Source: Fluviibacter sp039805865 (GTDB lineage: Bacteria > Pseudomonadota > Gammaproteobacteria > Burkholderiales > Rhodocyclaceae). From it: DNA of 6,428 bases. Below, piece after piece: positions 5,778 to 6,428 of this stretch (the stretch's first letter is position 1; every line of letters starts with the position of its first letter). The notes under the pieces were generated by a model that saw only the letters and a list, made by a program, of their open reading frames with translations, was not told where the DNA came from and did no database searches. The stretch covers positions 1-6,428 of the forward strand of contig JBDLTI010000077.1 in NCBI GenBank assembly GCA_039805865.1. The letters are read 5' to 3'. The position numbers and the translations under genes are program-made.

Positions 5778-6428
5778 ATGGCAATGAAGCCGATGCGCTC
5801 CGTTCGTCTTTCCGAGGCCGTGCCGCTCTCGCTGGTGACCGACTGGTTGTCGGCTGCGCTGCCCGCCGCTTCGGCTGGCCTGATGGTGCAGGGTGTGTCA
5901 ACGGATACGCGAACCCTGCAGCCGGGGGATCTGTTTATTGCCTTGCGCGGTGAGCAATTTGATGCGCATGAGTTTCTGGAAGATGTCCGCGAGGCGGGTG
6001 CCGTTGCTGCGGTGGTTGAGTCGGGGCACCCGATGCTCTCTTCGCTGGCGCTCGATGGTTGGCCGCTGATTGTTTGTGACGATACGCGCCACGCCTTGGG
6101 CGCGCTGGGGCAGGCATGGCGTCAACGCTTCAGCCTTCCCGTGGTTGCCGTGACCGGGTCTAACGGTAAAACAACGACCAAAGAATTGGTGACGCATCTA
6201 TTTGCGGCTGCAGTAGGTGCTGATGCCGTGCTGAGCACCCTAGGCAATTTCAATAACGAGATCGGTTTGCCGCTCACGCTGCTGCGTTTGAGCGCCGAGC
6301 ACCGTTATGCAGTTATTGAATTAGGTATGAGCCATCCCGGTGAAATTGCTGCCTTGGCGCAATTGGCGCAGCCATCTATCGCCATCGTAACGAATGCCCA
6401 GCGCGCACATCTGGAGGGCATGGGTTCG
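5778..6428 (+). CDS. murF: UDP-N-acetylmuramoyl-tripeptide--D-alanyl-D-alanine ligase MurF (3' part outside window)
   Basis: MurF completes the cytoplasmic precursor by ligating D-Ala-D-Ala to UDP-MurNAc-tripeptide, using ATP. The frame is open from ATG 5778 to the window edge, giving 217 codons, a little under half of a typical MurF (452 residues in E. coli); it is truncated by the window, not broken. The N-terminal UDP-substrate domain includes GVSTDTRTLQPGDLFIALRG (39-58). The central domain holds the P-loop TGSNGKTTTKE at 126-136, GNFNNEIGLPLTLL at 156-169, ELGMSHPGEIAAL at 181-193 and NAQRAHLEGMGS at 206-217, all typical of MurF and distinct from MurE (GTNGKTT). The start is supported by AGAGGT 5 bases upstream; in-frame ATGs at 5784 and 5793 are alternatives differing by only 2 or 5 residues. 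It is one base downstream of murE. MraY would be the usual next gene, not visible here. Confidence 0.97.
   Translation, partial: MAMKPMRSVRLSEAVPLSLVTDWLSAALPAASAGLMVQGVSTDTRTLQPGDLFIALRGEQFDAHEFLEDVREAGAVAAVVESGHPMLSSLALDGWPLIVCDDTRHALGALGQAWRQRFSLPVVAVTGSNGKTTTKELVTHLFAAAVGADAVLSTLGNFNNEIGLPLTLLRLSAEHRYAVIELGMSHPGEIAALAQLAQPSIAIVTNAQRAHLEGMGS

Noticed and set aside
1..6428. A previously undescribed system, mobile element or transferred cassette
   Set aside because: Every gene is a standard dcw or RNase P component in conserved order, with intact motifs and uniform coding style. I found no insertion sequence ends, integrase, attachment site or repeat array.

Overview
The window looks like ordinary chromosomal DNA of a proteobacterium, most likely a betaproteobacterium. 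The evidence is the moderately GC-rich coding sequence, a type A RNase P RNA immediately upstream of mraZ (an arrangement also known in Pseudomonas), a beta-like FtsL (SQHQARKRL, then RIEKIAREKLGM) and a meso-diaminopimelate-type MurE (DNPR). The genus cannot be fixed by eye; a Neisseriales-like relative is only an impression.

Layout. Positions 5-447 hold an essentially complete rnpB (RNase P RNA), followed by an intrinsic terminator at 471-504. A 263-base AT-rich intergenic region (505-767) then carries a perfect DnaA box, a sigma70-type promoter, and three MraZ-type operator repeats at an exact 10-bp period. From 768 to the end runs the start of the division and cell wall (dcw) cluster, all on the + strand: mraZ, rsmH (mraW), ftsL, ftsI (PBP3), murE and the first 217 codons of murF, which is cut by the window edge.

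The dcw genes are packed tightly. The mraZ/rsmH, ftsL/ftsI and ftsI/murE pairs overlap at stop/start, rsmH/ftsL are 2 bases apart and murE/murF 1 base apart. This points to one translationally coupled transcript driven at least partly from the promoter before mraZ. MraZ is the local regulator; RsmH methylates 16S rRNA; FtsL and FtsI belong to the septal divisome; MurE and MurF add meso-diaminopimelate and D-Ala-D-Ala to the UDP-MurNAc peptide, making the precursor that FtsI finally crosslinks.

I found no mobile element, CRISPR array, tRNA, broken gene or foreign cassette, and no candidate for a new biological system. The most interesting parts are the regulatory sequence before mraZ (operator repeats over the promoter, a consensus DnaA box, a 9-bp inverted repeat enclosing the promoter) and a few protein details: an N-terminal extension on RsmH and local departures from E. 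coli in MurE.
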